Shown here piece by piece: positions 1 to 7,019 of a stretch of 8,278 bases of DNA. Where the stretch lies: positions 1 through 8,278 of the forward strand of contig DBVU01000013.1 in the NCBI GenBank assembly GCA_002308195.1, given 5' to 3'. The stretch's first letter is position 1. Each line of letters starts with the position of its first letter. The notes beneath the pieces are model-generated. The model saw only the letters and a list, made by a program, of their open reading frames with translations, was not told the DNA's origin and searched no databases. Both the position numbers and the translations under genes were made by a program. Source of the stretch: Bacteroidales bacterium UBA1256. Its GTDB lineage: Bacteria; Bacteroidota; Bacteroidia; Bacteroidales; Paludibacteraceae.

Positions 1-1291
1 CGGCGGAGATAGTGTCGCTGATAGGTATCGACCACCACACGCCATCTAACGGGTCTGCAAAAGCCATAGGTAATAACAGCGTCAGAGGTATCAGATACAG
101 CACCTGACGCGTCAAACTCAAAAAGATAGCTTTTCCCGCCTTTCCTATAGAAGTAAACAGATTGCCGGTCACCATCTGGAAACCGATAATCAGCATACTG
201 GAACAGATGATACGCATCGGTCTAACTGTCTGACTGATCAACTGTACATCGTGGCTGAACATCTGCGTCATCAGCCGCGGAAAACATTCTCCTAGCACAA
301 ACACCACCGCCATTACCGCCGTAGCATAGATGCAGGTCAGGGAAAACGAACGCAACGTGCGGTCGTATAGTTTGGCGCCGTAGTTATAGCCCGCTATGGG
401 CTGCATACCCTGGTTCAGGCCCATGATGATCATCGCAAAGACAAACGTCAGACGATTGATTACTCCATACGATGCAATGGCCATATCGCCGCCAAAACGC
501 TTCAACTGATTGTTGATAATGATGACTACAAAGCAATGAGCGATATTGTAGAGAAACGGCGACATGCCGATAGCTAACGCACGCCGTGTGATACCTCTAT
601 CCAAACGCCAAATTCCCCGATGGAATCGAACTAACTCATTCTTGTCCATGAATTTCGTCAGCTGCCAAACCACCGCTACCGCCTGACTGATTACCGTAGC
701 TAGAGCAGCGCCACGGACTCCCATATCGAGCGCAAAAATAAAGATAGGGTCTAAGATGATATTCACCGTCACGGCCACTATCGTTGCCGCCATGGAGAAA
801 CGCGGATGACCCGCCGAACGCAACATCGCATTCAAACCGAAATAGATATGAGTCAGGATATTGCCGTAGAGGATAATCTCCATGTAGTCATGCGCATAGC
901 GAATCGTATCGGAACTCGCGCCAAAAGCCATGAGGATAGGATCTAACCAAATCAGTCCGACCACCATCACCAGTGTCGAAAGAATCACATTCATCACGAT
1001 GACATTCCCCAACACTTTGTTCGCTCGATCGTAATCGCGCTCGCCCAGATAGATGGCTAGTATGGACGATGCCCCCACTCCCACTAAGCTACCGAACGCT
1101 GCACAGATATCCATGAACGGCTTAGCTACCGTCAGCGCACCTAACGCCAATGCTCCGCAACCATGACCGATATAGATGGTATCCACTATATTGTACAGCG
1201 AACTGGCCGTCATCGCAATGATGGCAGGAAGTGCATACTTGAAGAGCAATTGATGCACAGGCGCTGTTCCCAATTCGGTGGTACGTGACAT
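1..1291 (-). CDS. MATE-family multidrug/metabolite efflux transporter, MepA-like (partial, C-terminus cut by window edge)
   Basis: This is an inner-membrane antiporter expected to export drugs or metabolites using an H+ or Na+ gradient. The visible part is 430 residues, starting at an ATG at 1291 and open through position 1. MATE proteins are usually about 440-460 residues, so only a short C-terminal tail is missing. The protein is a series of hydrophobic segments arranged as two MATE halves. The second half begins around residue 235 after a charged linker (FMDKNELVRFHRG near 214-226). GLNQGMQPIAGYNYGA at 291-306 is the conserved motif of MepA-like MATE proteins, and SPFLYNIAH at 244-252 also fits. 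The first-half motif LYNIVDTIYIGH is at 32-43. The start lies 5 bp after the mrp stop, so it is probably translated from the same mRNA as the last visible gene of the operon. Family assignment is firm; the substrate cannot be told from sequence. Confidence 0.93.
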   Translation of the reverse strand, partial: MSRTTELGTAPVHQLLFKYALPAIIAMTASSLYNIVDTIYIGHGCGALALGALTVAKPFMDICAAFGSLVGVGASSILAIYLGERDYDRANKVLGNVIVMNVILSTLVMVVGLIWLDPILMAFGASSDTIRYAHDYMEIILYGNILTHIYFGLNAMLRSAGHPRFSMAATIVAVTVNIILDPIFIFALDMGVRGAALATVISQAVAVVWQLTKFMDKNELVRFHRGIWRLDRGITRRALAIGMSPFLYNIAHCFVVIIINNQLKRFGGDMAIASYGVINRLTFVFAMIIMGLNQGMQPIAGYNYGAKLYDRTLRSFSLTCIYATAVMAVVFVLGECFPRLMTQMFSHDVQLISQTVRPMRIICSSMLIIGFQMVTGNLFTSIGKAGKAIFLSLTRQVLYLIPLTLLLPMAFADPLDGVWWSIPISDTISA

Positions 1292-1296
1292 GTCGA

Positions 1297-2337
1297 TCAG
1301 AGTTTTTGTGCGATGGAATCGAAGATTGTTGCTGCCGGATGGCCTGTTTGTAATGCAATAGGAGTACCTTCGTCACCACCCTCACGGATCGACTGCACTA
1401 GTGGAATCTGACCTAGTAAAGGTACACCCAGTTCCTCTGCCAAATGTTTTCCTCCGTCACGACCGAAGATATAATACTTGTTCTCCGGTAGCTCGGCAGG
1501 CGTGAACCATGCCATATTCTCAATGATACCCAGCACAGGCACATTGATCTTCTCGTTACGGAACATATCTACACCTTTGCGCGCGTCTACTAGCGCCACC
1601 GGTTGAGGCGTAGTCACAACGATGGCTCCTGTCAATTGCAAAGCCGACACTAACGTCAGATGCACATCGCTGGTACCCGGAGGCAGGTCTATCAGGAAAT
1701 AATCCAACTCGCCCCAATGGGCATCCTGAATCAGCTGCTTCAGCGCATTGCTGGCCATTCCTCCGCGCCAGATAACTGCCTGAGCCGGATCCACAAAGAA
1801 ACCGATAGACAGCATCTTGACTCCATACTGCTCGATAGGCTCAATCAGCGTCCTTCCATCTTCTTCTACCGAAACAGGACGGCAATCTTCGGTGTGGAAC
1901 ATTTTGGGCATAGAAGGTCCGTGGATATCCGCATCCAGCAGTCCGACACGCTTGCCCTGCTTTGCCAACGCTATGGCTAAATTGGCTGCTACAGTTGATT
2001 TTCCCACTCCGCCCTTGCCGCTGTGGATAGCGATGATATGCGTGGCATGTATGGCCGACGGCTGAGCCTGCGCTTCCTGCGTCAGATTCTGACGAACAAA
2101 CTTAGTATGGATATTGACCGAAATATTGGGGTCAACATAAGTCTGTAGCGCCACTTCTGCTGCCTTGAGAACCGATTTCAGAAATGGGTCATTGTCCTTC
2201 TGAAAAATCAACGAGAACGATACCTCAAAACCCGAAATACGGATGTCATCTTCCAGCATCCCGCTCTCTATCAGGTCCTTGCCGGTTCCCGGATAGCGCA
2301 CATGGCGCAACGCATCAATGATTTGTTGAGGATACAT
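1297..2337 (-). CDS. mrp: Mrp/NBP35-family P-loop ATPase (ApbC-like), with N-terminal MIP18 (DUF59) domain
   Basis: The protein has 346 residues, a normal length for the family. Family members carry and transfer Fe-S clusters in the cytoplasm. An N-terminal MIP18/DUF59-type domain covers about residues 1-80. The ATPase follows: deviant Walker [10 protein letters not shown] at 107-115, switch I DADIHGPS at 135-142, the [12 protein letters not shown] region at 190-201, and Walker B/switch [10 protein letters not shown] at 217-224. The ENM motif is at 273-275. In E. coli Mrp and eukaryotic NBP35/Cfd1 a CxxC that bridges the cluster follows it. Here the sequence is [14 protein letters not shown] with no cysteine, and C152 is the only cysteine in the whole protein. 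The ATG at 2337 gives the full N-terminal domain. The first 23 bp overlap the end of trmB, so coupling to trmB translation is likely. Family call is secure; the Fe-S role is inferred and weakened by the missing cysteines. Confidence 0.95.
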   Translation of the reverse strand: MYPQQIIDALRHVRYPGTGKDLIESGMLEDDIRISGFEVSFSLIFQKDNDPFLKSVLKAAEVALQTYVDPNISVNIHTKFVRQNLTQEAQAQPSAIHATHIIAIHSGKGGVGKSTVAANLAIALAKQGKRVGLLDADIHGPSMPKMFHTEDCRPVSVEEDGRTLIEPIEQYGVKMLSIGFFVDPAQAVIWRGGMASNALKQLIQDAHWGELDYFLIDLPPGTSDVHLTLVSALQLTGAIVVTTPQPVALVDARKGVDMFRNEKINVPVLGIIENMAWFTPAELPENKYYIFGRDGGKHLAEELGVPLLGQIPLVQSIREGGDEGTPIALQTGHPAATIFDSIAQKL

Positions 2338-3100
2338 AGTTTCTTCCGTACGAACGATAACTGTCTTTTTCTATCTCTATAGTAGGTTCCTCCCACTCTG
2401 TCTTAGGTGCAAGCGTCCACTCCAGATACTTAATCTTCATGCCGCGGTCGAGCCATTGCTGCTCATAGTGTGTCCTTAGCGCACGTGCATCATCCAGTCG
2501 CGACGAATCAGATGGCTGCGCATATAGGTCATCCGTATCTGCCAACACCGGATAATTGTTCAGCCTCAGCATTTCGCACGTATAGGTATAGAGAAACGGA
2601 CTGTCGGTTTTCAAATGAATCAGCCCATCCGGACGCACAATCTGCTGATAGCGCTGCATGAAATAGGTGCTAGTCAAGCGTTTGGTGGCTTTCTTCATCT
2701 GCGGGTCGCAGAAGGTAATCCAAATCTCATCCACCTCATCGGCAGCAAAAAAAGCCGTGACTATCTCGATGTTGGTGCGCAGAAAAGCCACATTCTTCAG
2801 CCCTGCCAGTTCCGCCTCTTTGGCGCCGGCCCACATACGCGCGCCCTTGATGTCAATGCCTATGAAATTCTTGTCCGGATACTTTCGTGCCAAGCCCACC
2901 GTATATTCGCCTCGGCCGCAGCCCAGCTCCAACACAATAGGATTATTGTTATGAAAATAGTTGTCACGCCAATGGCCGGCCATCTCATGTTGCTGGTCCG
3001 CACGCGACTTCTGGATGCTGTTCATCTCTGACGCACCACACTGGAAGACATTGCTAAATGTCTCCATTTCCGCGAATTTCTTGAGCTTATTCTTCCCCAT
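2315..3100 (-). CDS. trmB: tRNA (guanine-N7-)-methyltransferase TrmB
   Basis: The enzyme methylates N7 of G46 in the variable loop of tRNAs using S-adenosylmethionine. Numbered from the start chosen here (261 residues), the SAM-binding motif ELGCGRGE is at 58-65, the acidic motif [10 protein letters not shown] at 81-90, the catalytic-region motif [10 protein letters not shown] at 128-137, and HLKTDSPF at 162-169. In other TrmB proteins the third motif often reads FPDP; the Cys here is a mild variant and the Asp and Pro are kept. An in-frame ATG at 3115 would add MKSSE. I prefer 3100 because Bacteroidota TrmB proteins typically begin MGKNKL and because this start gives a compact 14-bp overlap with the gldH stop. 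The C-terminus overlaps mrp by 23 bp. The last 15 or so residues ([17 protein letters not shown]) lie beyond the recognisable domain. Function call is firm. Confidence 0.95.
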   Translation of the reverse strand: MGKNKLKKFAEMETFSNVFQCGASEMNSIQKSRADQQHEMAGHWRDNYFHNNNPIVLELGCGRGEYTVGLARKYPDKNFIGIDIKGARMWAGAKEAELAGLKNVAFLRTNIEIVTAFFAADEVDEIWITFCDPQMKKATKRLTSTYFMQRYQQIVRPDGLIHLKTDSPFLYTYTCEMLRLNNYPVLADTDDLYAQPSDSSRLDDARALRTHYEQQWLDRGMKIKYLEWTLAPKTEWEEPTIEIEKDSYRSYGRNYVSSTNH

Positions 3101-3548
3101 TTCTGATGACTTCAAGACCGATATCGGTCACTCCGCGGAGAAGCGTGTCACGCATGCCGTGCTGAATCTCAAAAACATAAGTGCCAGGTCCGGAAAACAA
3201 GCGATTCTCATCTAGCAAGACGGGCATCTCGATGATACCATTATGTCGATCGCCCAACCAGCGTCCGCGGTCATCGGCCAGATAGAACTCGATGGTATCG
3301 CGCTGCGTTTCGTTACCAACAAAAAGCCACATATTCTGGTATGGGTAACGCTCGGAATGACGCACATAGACTATAGTGCGATAGGTAGCCGAGATATCCG
3401 TTATCGGCACCTCAAAGCGAACGACCGAATCCATATGCCATTGTTCCGATGGAATCGGATATACTTGGCTGTATATGAGATCTCGCAACGAACAGGATGT
3501 CAGCCACATTGCCACTACGGCCAGCAAGCAGAAAACATACTTTCTCAT
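3087..3548 (-). CDS. gldH: GldH-family lipoprotein (gliding motility-associated)
   Basis: This is a 153-residue predicted lipoprotein. The N-terminus is a lipoprotein signal peptide: MRKY, a hydrophobic stretch, then the lipobox LTSC with the lipidated Cys at residue 19. The mature protein would be anchored in the cell envelope. The GldH family is recognised from [11 protein letters not shown] at about 67-77, the [11 protein letters not shown] segment at about 90-100 and [10 protein letters not shown] near the C-terminus. In Flavobacterium GldH is needed for gliding and for the type IX secretion-linked Gld machinery. Homologues also occur in non-gliding Bacteroidales, where the role is unclear. 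No other gld or por gene is in this window. The ATG at 3548 overlaps the ricT stop by 4 bp (ATGA) and is preceded by AGGAGG, 8 bp away. The 3' end overlaps trmB by 14 bp. Family call is strong; involvement in motility here is not shown. Confidence 0.9.
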   Translation of the reverse strand: MRKYVFCLLAVVAMWLTSCSLRDLIYSQVYPIPSEQWHMDSVVRFEVPITDISATYRTIVYVRHSERYPYQNMWLFVGNETQRDTIEFYLADDRGRWLGDRHNGIIEMPVLLDENRLFSGPGTYVFEIQHGMRDTLLRGVTDIGLEVIRNGEE

Positions 3549-4657
3549 CGTCTGTCCCTCCTATCGCGGCGGTCGCCGTGATGATTCTTTTTCTTACGAT
3601 CAAAACGAGTTACATCATCGTGTCCTACCACATTCTGATAACCGATATCGGCCACCGAAGCACGCGTGCCCTCCAGCGTATCGGGTTTCTCACCACGACG
3701 GTTCATGGCAATAATATCATTCGCCCGCTGCGCGGTAATAGTCTGTAGATTAGCTGCCATATGCTGATCAGATGAGTAGGTAACCATTCCTGCCAACGGA
3801 TCAGTCGAGAACAGATAATACGTAGCATCTTTGGTCTCCAGTTGGGCATGACGCGGAGGGAGCGATTTAGAGGCATCTTCATAAACCGGCACCTCATAAT
3901 TAAGACAGCATTTGAGTTTCGCACACATGCCTGCTAGTTTCTGCGGATTAGGCGATATATTCTGCAGTCGTGCTGCACCTGTTCCCACCGACGAGAAATT
4001 CATCATCCATGTGCTACAGCATAGTTCGCGTCCACAAGGACCGGTTCCGCCTATACGCCCGGCCTCCTGACGCGCACCTATCTGCTTCATCTCCACACGG
4101 ATGCGGAATGTCTCGGCATATACCTTGATCAGCTGGCGGAAATCGACACGCCCATCGGCTATGTAGTAGAAGATTGCCTTGGTGCCATCGCCCTGATACT
4201 CTACGTCGCCTATCTTCATCTCCAGACCGAGCGATTTGGCCAGTTGACGTGCTTTGATCATCGTCTCTTGCTCGCGCGCATGCGCTTGCTTGGCACGTTC
4301 GATGTCCTGATCGGTGGCAATGCGTATGATCTGGCGCACTTCATACCGTGACGAATCGATGTTGTTCTTCTTCATCTGCAGTTCCACCAGTTTGCCGGTC
4401 AATACCACCTCGCCAAGGTCTTGACCAGGATTGGCCTCCACAACAACCGTCACCCCTTTCTCCAAAGGCAAGTGCTGACTATTGTGGAAATAACCTTTGC
4501 GTGTATTTTTAAACTGAACCTCAATCAGATCGGTTAGTTGTGTATTTTCCGGTAGGTCGCTAAGCCAGTCGCTTACGGGCAACATATGCGCAGAATTGCG
4601 CTTGGTAGCCGCAGCACTCAGCTCGTGATGTTCGGATCCTACTGTATATTTCTTCAT
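3545..4657 (-). CDS. ricT: RicT/YaaT-like protein with PSP1 C-terminal domain
   Basis: This 370-residue cytoplasmic protein belongs to the PSP1/RicT family. In Bacillus subtilis RicT forms the Y-complex with RicA and RicF, binds [4Fe-4S] clusters and modulates RNase Y-dependent mRNA processing and development. The PSP1 domain spans about residues 85-265. Its hallmark cysteines are intact: GPCGRELCC (C208, C213, C214) and GMCAKLKCCLNYE (C245, C250, C251), separated by the family segment ISPNPQKLAG. The N-terminal 40 or so residues are variable. The tail after about 330 is low in complexity and ends KKKNHHG followed by three DRR repeats (362-370). The ATG at 4657 overlaps the holB stop by 4 bp (ATGA), and the stop overlaps the gldH ATG by 4 bp. 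holB next to ricT is also the arrangement in B. subtilis. Family call is certain; the role in Bacteroidota is not established to my knowledge. Confidence 0.93.
   Translation of the reverse strand: MKKYTVGSEHHELSAAATKRNSAHMLPVSDWLSDLPENTQLTDLIEVQFKNTRKGYFHNSQHLPLEKGVTVVVEANPGQDLGEVVLTGKLVELQMKKNNIDSSRYEVRQIIRIATDQDIERAKQAHAREQETMIKARQLAKSLGLEMKIGDVEYQGDGTKAIFYYIADGRVDFRQLIKVYAETFRIRVEMKQIGARQEAGRIGGTGPCGRELCCSTWMMNFSSVGTGAARLQNISPNPQKLAGMCAKLKCCLNYEVPVYEDASKSLPPRHAQLETKDATYYLFSTDPLAGMVTYSSDQHMAANLQTITAQRANDIIAMNRRGEKPDTLEGTRASVADIGYQNVVGHDDVTRFDRKKKNHHGDRRDRRDRR
3557..3562 (-). promoter_or_regulatory. Shine-Dalgarno-like AGGAGG before gldH
   Basis: The minus strand reads AGGAGG ending 8 nt before the gldH ATG, a full anti-SD match at a good distance. 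It lies inside the ricT coding sequence and is formed by two adjacent AGG Arg codons of the RicT tail. The other eight starts in the window have A-rich or unremarkable upstream sequence without such a motif, which is usual for Bacteroidota. Whether ribosomes use it is inference. Confidence 0.5.
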
Positions 4658-5820
4658 ACTTTAGTTTTTTTTATCAATACTATCATTTGTAGGCAAAGGT
4701 CAAAGAATATCACTTTGGCATTGCCGTTTTGTTCTATTTGTCTTTCCGCCAGTTCCAACTGGTTCATGATTTGTTCCACATTGCCATTGTGGATAAAGGG
4801 CGCAAACTTGACAGAGAAATCGCGCTCGTCAGCCAACTGATAATTCAGTTCCGGTTGCGCAAGATTGCGTATGTAGTTTTCACGCACCTGCTGCTGGGCG
4901 TACTGAAGAAAATGTTTCTGTTTCTCACGGCCCACCTTAGCATCCGCCATATCCGCACTCCACTGCCGCAGGCGTCGCAACGAATCGTATTTCTGCTGCG
5001 GATTAGTCAGTACTCCCACGGTATAGGCATCGCGGAAAAGTGCGATGAAATCGCGCAATTCTTGCTTATTCTCTTCACTCTCATCCGCTTTCTTCAATGC
5101 CTGCAGATAACTGCCATTGGCTATGCGGGCTATATCGCTAGCTTCCGTCTCGCTGAGTTGGCTATGCTGCCGCAGAGCCTCAGCTACCGTATCATTCGGC
5201 AAACCGGGCACACGAATCAACTGTACACGCGACTGGATGGTCGGCAGCAATTGTTCCGGATGCTCGCTGACTAGCAGAAATACCGTTTGCACCGGCGGTT
5301 CTTCCAGCAGTTTGAGCAGTTTGTTGGCACACGCGGCATTCATCTTCTCCGGCTGCCAAATGATCATCACCTTGTAGCCGTCGCCAAAAGGTTTTAGGCT
5401 GAGTTTGCGCAGTATCTCCGCACTCTCTTTCTCGTAAATCAATCCCTGCTTTGTCTCCACCCCTAGAGCCTTGTACCAATTGTCTATATCGAAATAACCT
5501 TGCTCTAAGATCATCTCGCGCCAAGGCTCCATAAAGGCATCACACGTATCGCCTTCATCGGTTTTCACAATCGGAAAAGCAAAATGCAAATCCGGATGCT
5601 GCAACTTCTGATATTGCAAACACGTAGGACACTGGCCGCAACTATCATCATCCGTTCGATGCGGACAATTTAGATATTGGGCATATGCCAATGCCAGCTG
5701 CAATTTGCCTATACCGCTCTGCCCTGCCAGTAGTTGCGCATGCGGAATTCTTCCCTCTCTAACAGAGAGCCGCAACTGCTGTTTGACGGCTTCTTGCCCT
5801 ATGATATCGCGAAAAAGCAC
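4654..5820 (-). CDS. holB: DNA polymerase III delta' subunit (clamp loader)
   Basis: The product is the delta' subunit of the clamp-loader complex that places the beta sliding clamp on DNA. It has 388 residues. The AAA+ region starts with FRDIIGQEAVKQQL (3-16) and RIPHAQLLAG (24-33). The P-loop is GQSGIGKL (33-40), where Leu replaces the usual Thr/Ser, in keeping with delta' being a poor ATPase. Zinc-binding cysteines are C52, C61, C64 and C67. The segment NKLLKLLEEPP is at 166-176 and the sensor/arginine-finger motif QSRV at 196-199. The start is a GTG at 5820: an in-frame TAA (the stop of the HIT gene, which is in the same frame) lies two codons upstream, so a longer protein is impossible. 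The gap to the HIT gene is 6 bp and the stop overlaps ricT by 4 bp. A run of eight A's occurs near the 3' end. Confidence 0.95.
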   Translation of the reverse strand: MLFRDIIGQEAVKQQLRLSVREGRIPHAQLLAGQSGIGKLQLALAYAQYLNCPHRTDDDSCGQCPTCLQYQKLQHPDLHFAFPIVKTDEGDTCDAFMEPWREMILEQGYFDIDNWYKALGVETKQGLIYEKESAEILRKLSLKPFGDGYKVMIIWQPEKMNAACANKLLKLLEEPPVQTVFLLVSEHPEQLLPTIQSRVQLIRVPGLPNDTVAEALRQHSQLSETEASDIARIANGSYLQALKKADESEENKQELRDFIALFRDAYTVGVLTNPQQKYDSLRRLRQWSADMADAKVGREKQKHFLQYAQQQVRENYIRNLAQPELNYQLADERDFSVKFAPFIHNGNVEQIMNQLELAERQIEQNGNAKVIFFDLCLQMIVLIKKTKV

Positions 5821-5826
5821 TTTTTC

Positions 5827-6258
5827 TTATTTCTTCAGTTCCCGACGCATGGCCTCTACCATCTCTGCGTATTCGGCATCCGAGAGATACACCTTGCCCG
5901 GATTCATCTGGAATATACCTCCGTAGTCCGGACCATCCACGTACTTAGGAGCCAGATGAAAATGGAGATGACTCAGTTTGTCAGAATAAGCACCGTAGTT
6001 GATTTTCTCCGGTTTGAACAGACGCTGCATAGCACGTGTCACATCGGCCACATCGGCCATAAAGAGGTTGCGTTGCTCGTCGCTCAGTTCGTTCAGATCA
6101 TTCACGTGCTGATCGTAAGCCACTAGACAACGACCATGATAAGTCTGTTCTTTAAACAAAAATGCACGCGAGACACGCAGATGCGCAATCTCGATCATTA
6201 GGTTGTGTAGTGTTTCGTTGTTTTGACAGTAGAGACACTCTTTCGGGTCGGAATACAT
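5827..6258 (-). CDS. HIT-family nucleotide hydrolase/transferase
   Basis: The protein has 143 residues and belongs to the histidine-triad superfamily. These are small cytoplasmic enzymes that cleave nucleoside phosphoramidates or dinucleoside polyphosphates such as Ap4A. The triad motif is HLHFHLAPKY, with H97, H99 and H101; the middle or last His normally makes the nucleotidyl intermediate. The upstream part, RAFLFKEQTYHGRCLVAYDQHV (31-52), matches the usual HIT strand that holds the nucleotide base. Near the N-terminus C8 and C11 form a CLYC pair, which may bind zinc together with further ligands, as in some HIT subfamilies. The gene lies between plsC (24 bp gap) and holB (6 bp gap). The ATG at 6258 is the first in frame and keeps the CLYC pair. 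Superfamily call is firm; the exact substrate is not determinable. Confidence 0.9.
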   Translation of the reverse strand: MYSDPKECLYCQNNETLHNLMIEIAHLRVSRAFLFKEQTYHGRCLVAYDQHVNDLNELSDEQRNLFMADVADVTRAMQRLFKPEKINYGAYSDKLSHLHFHLAPKYVDGPDYGGIFQMNPGKVYLSDAEYAEMVEAMRRELKK

Positions 6259-6282
6259 AGTTTTTATATATTTTCTACAGAT

Positions 6283-7008
6283 TTAAATTTCTTTGATTCC
6301 ATCGATGACGGCCGTACGCACAGCCTCTATCGCATCATTTGGATCGGCAAACTGCTTCAGGTCGATAGGCTTGCCAATGTGCATATGAGACGGATGTATA
6401 CGAGCGAAATAGCGTCCCTTAGGCATCACTTCGTAGCAACCGGAGATGGATAGAGGTATTACCGGTAGTCCCAAATCCAGTGCTATCTGGAATGCACCAC
6501 GCTTGAATCGGCCTACTTGTCCGTCTTCCGAACGCGTGCCTTCCGGGAAGATAACCGTACTAACGCCACCTGTCAGTTGCTCCTCTATTTGGCGCAGACT
6601 CTCTACCGATGCTTTGGCATGGCGACGTTCTACAAATATATGGCCTGCGGCCTTGCATCCGCTCCCGATAAACGGCACTTTGCGCAATTCAGCCTTCATC
6701 AGCCATTTGAAGATAACCGGCAGCCAACCGTAGATAAGCCACACATCGAACATCGATTGGTGATTCGATACGAAAACATAACTCTGGCCCGGCTGAATAT
6801 TCTCGATTCCATCGACAGAAACCGGAAGAAACATCAACCAGAACGCCGACTTAGACCAAAACTGCTGCACACGATGAACAAATTCCGCATTACGCCAATG
6901 GACCGTACACATAGTAAATACTGCCGTAAAAACCGTCAGCCCACTAAAGATGGGCAGTGCTATCAAATACTGATAGAGCACATAGAATGGCAAAAGAATT
7001 TTCCTCAT
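6283..7008 (-). CDS. plsC: 1-acyl-sn-glycerol-3-phosphate acyltransferase (PlsC-type)
   Basis: This is a membrane-associated acyltransferase expected to add the second acyl chain to lysophosphatidic acid, making phosphatidic acid for phospholipid synthesis. It has 241 residues, typical for PlsC. The N-terminus is strongly hydrophobic (about 4-35) and probably inserts in the inner membrane. Catalytic block I is NHQSMFD at 82-88 (H83 and D88 form the HxxxxD pair). Block II is around GHIFVERR (122-129). Block III is FPEGTRS at 154-160, and block IV is LPVIPLSI at 181-188. All four blocks are present and in order. The start at 7008 is 11 bp after the stop of the PfkB kinase gene. An acyltransferase acting on ornithine or another lysolipid cannot be excluded, since these share the same blocks, but the plain PlsC form fits best. 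Confidence 0.9.
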   Translation of the reverse strand: MRKILLPFYVLYQYLIALPIFSGLTVFTAVFTMCTVHWRNAEFVHRVQQFWSKSAFWLMFLPVSVDGIENIQPGQSYVFVSNHQSMFDVWLIYGWLPVIFKWLMKAELRKVPFIGSGCKAAGHIFVERRHAKASVESLRQIEEQLTGGVSTVIFPEGTRSEDGQVGRFKRGAFQIALDLGLPVIPLSISGCYEVMPKGRYFARIHPSHMHIGKPIDLKQFADPNDAIEAVRTAVIDGIKEI

Positions 7009-7019
7009 CTCCGTATCGT

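Noticed and set aside
617..1323. Repeated 13-mer CGATGGAATCGAA near 618 and 1311, with a similar copy near 3447
   Set aside because: The copies fall in unrelated codons of MATE, mrp and gldH, with no regular spacing or symmetry; best taken as chance.
1122..1385. An 87-codon minus-strand open frame across the mrp-MATE junction
   Set aside because: It lies in a different frame from both genes, which continue intact through this region; the peptide has no recognisable features.
3101..3115. Upstream ATG for trmB at 3115
   Set aside because: It adds only MKSSE ahead of the typical MGKNKL beginning and has no better start context, so 3100 was chosen.
4665..4672. Run of eight A's (minus strand) near the end of holB as a programmed slippage site
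   Set aside because: It is only a few codons before the stop and shifted frames end almost at once, so slippage would change little.
4729..5274. A 181-codon plus-strand open frame opposite holB
   Set aside because: It is fully antisense to a well-supported gene, has no recognisable domain, and its sequence mirrors holB codon structure.
6259..6282. AT-rich 24-bp gap between plsC and the HIT gene as an internal promoter
   Set aside because: It contains TATATAAAAAC on the minus strand but no TAnnTTTG box or correctly spaced TTTG; likely just an A-rich translation leader.
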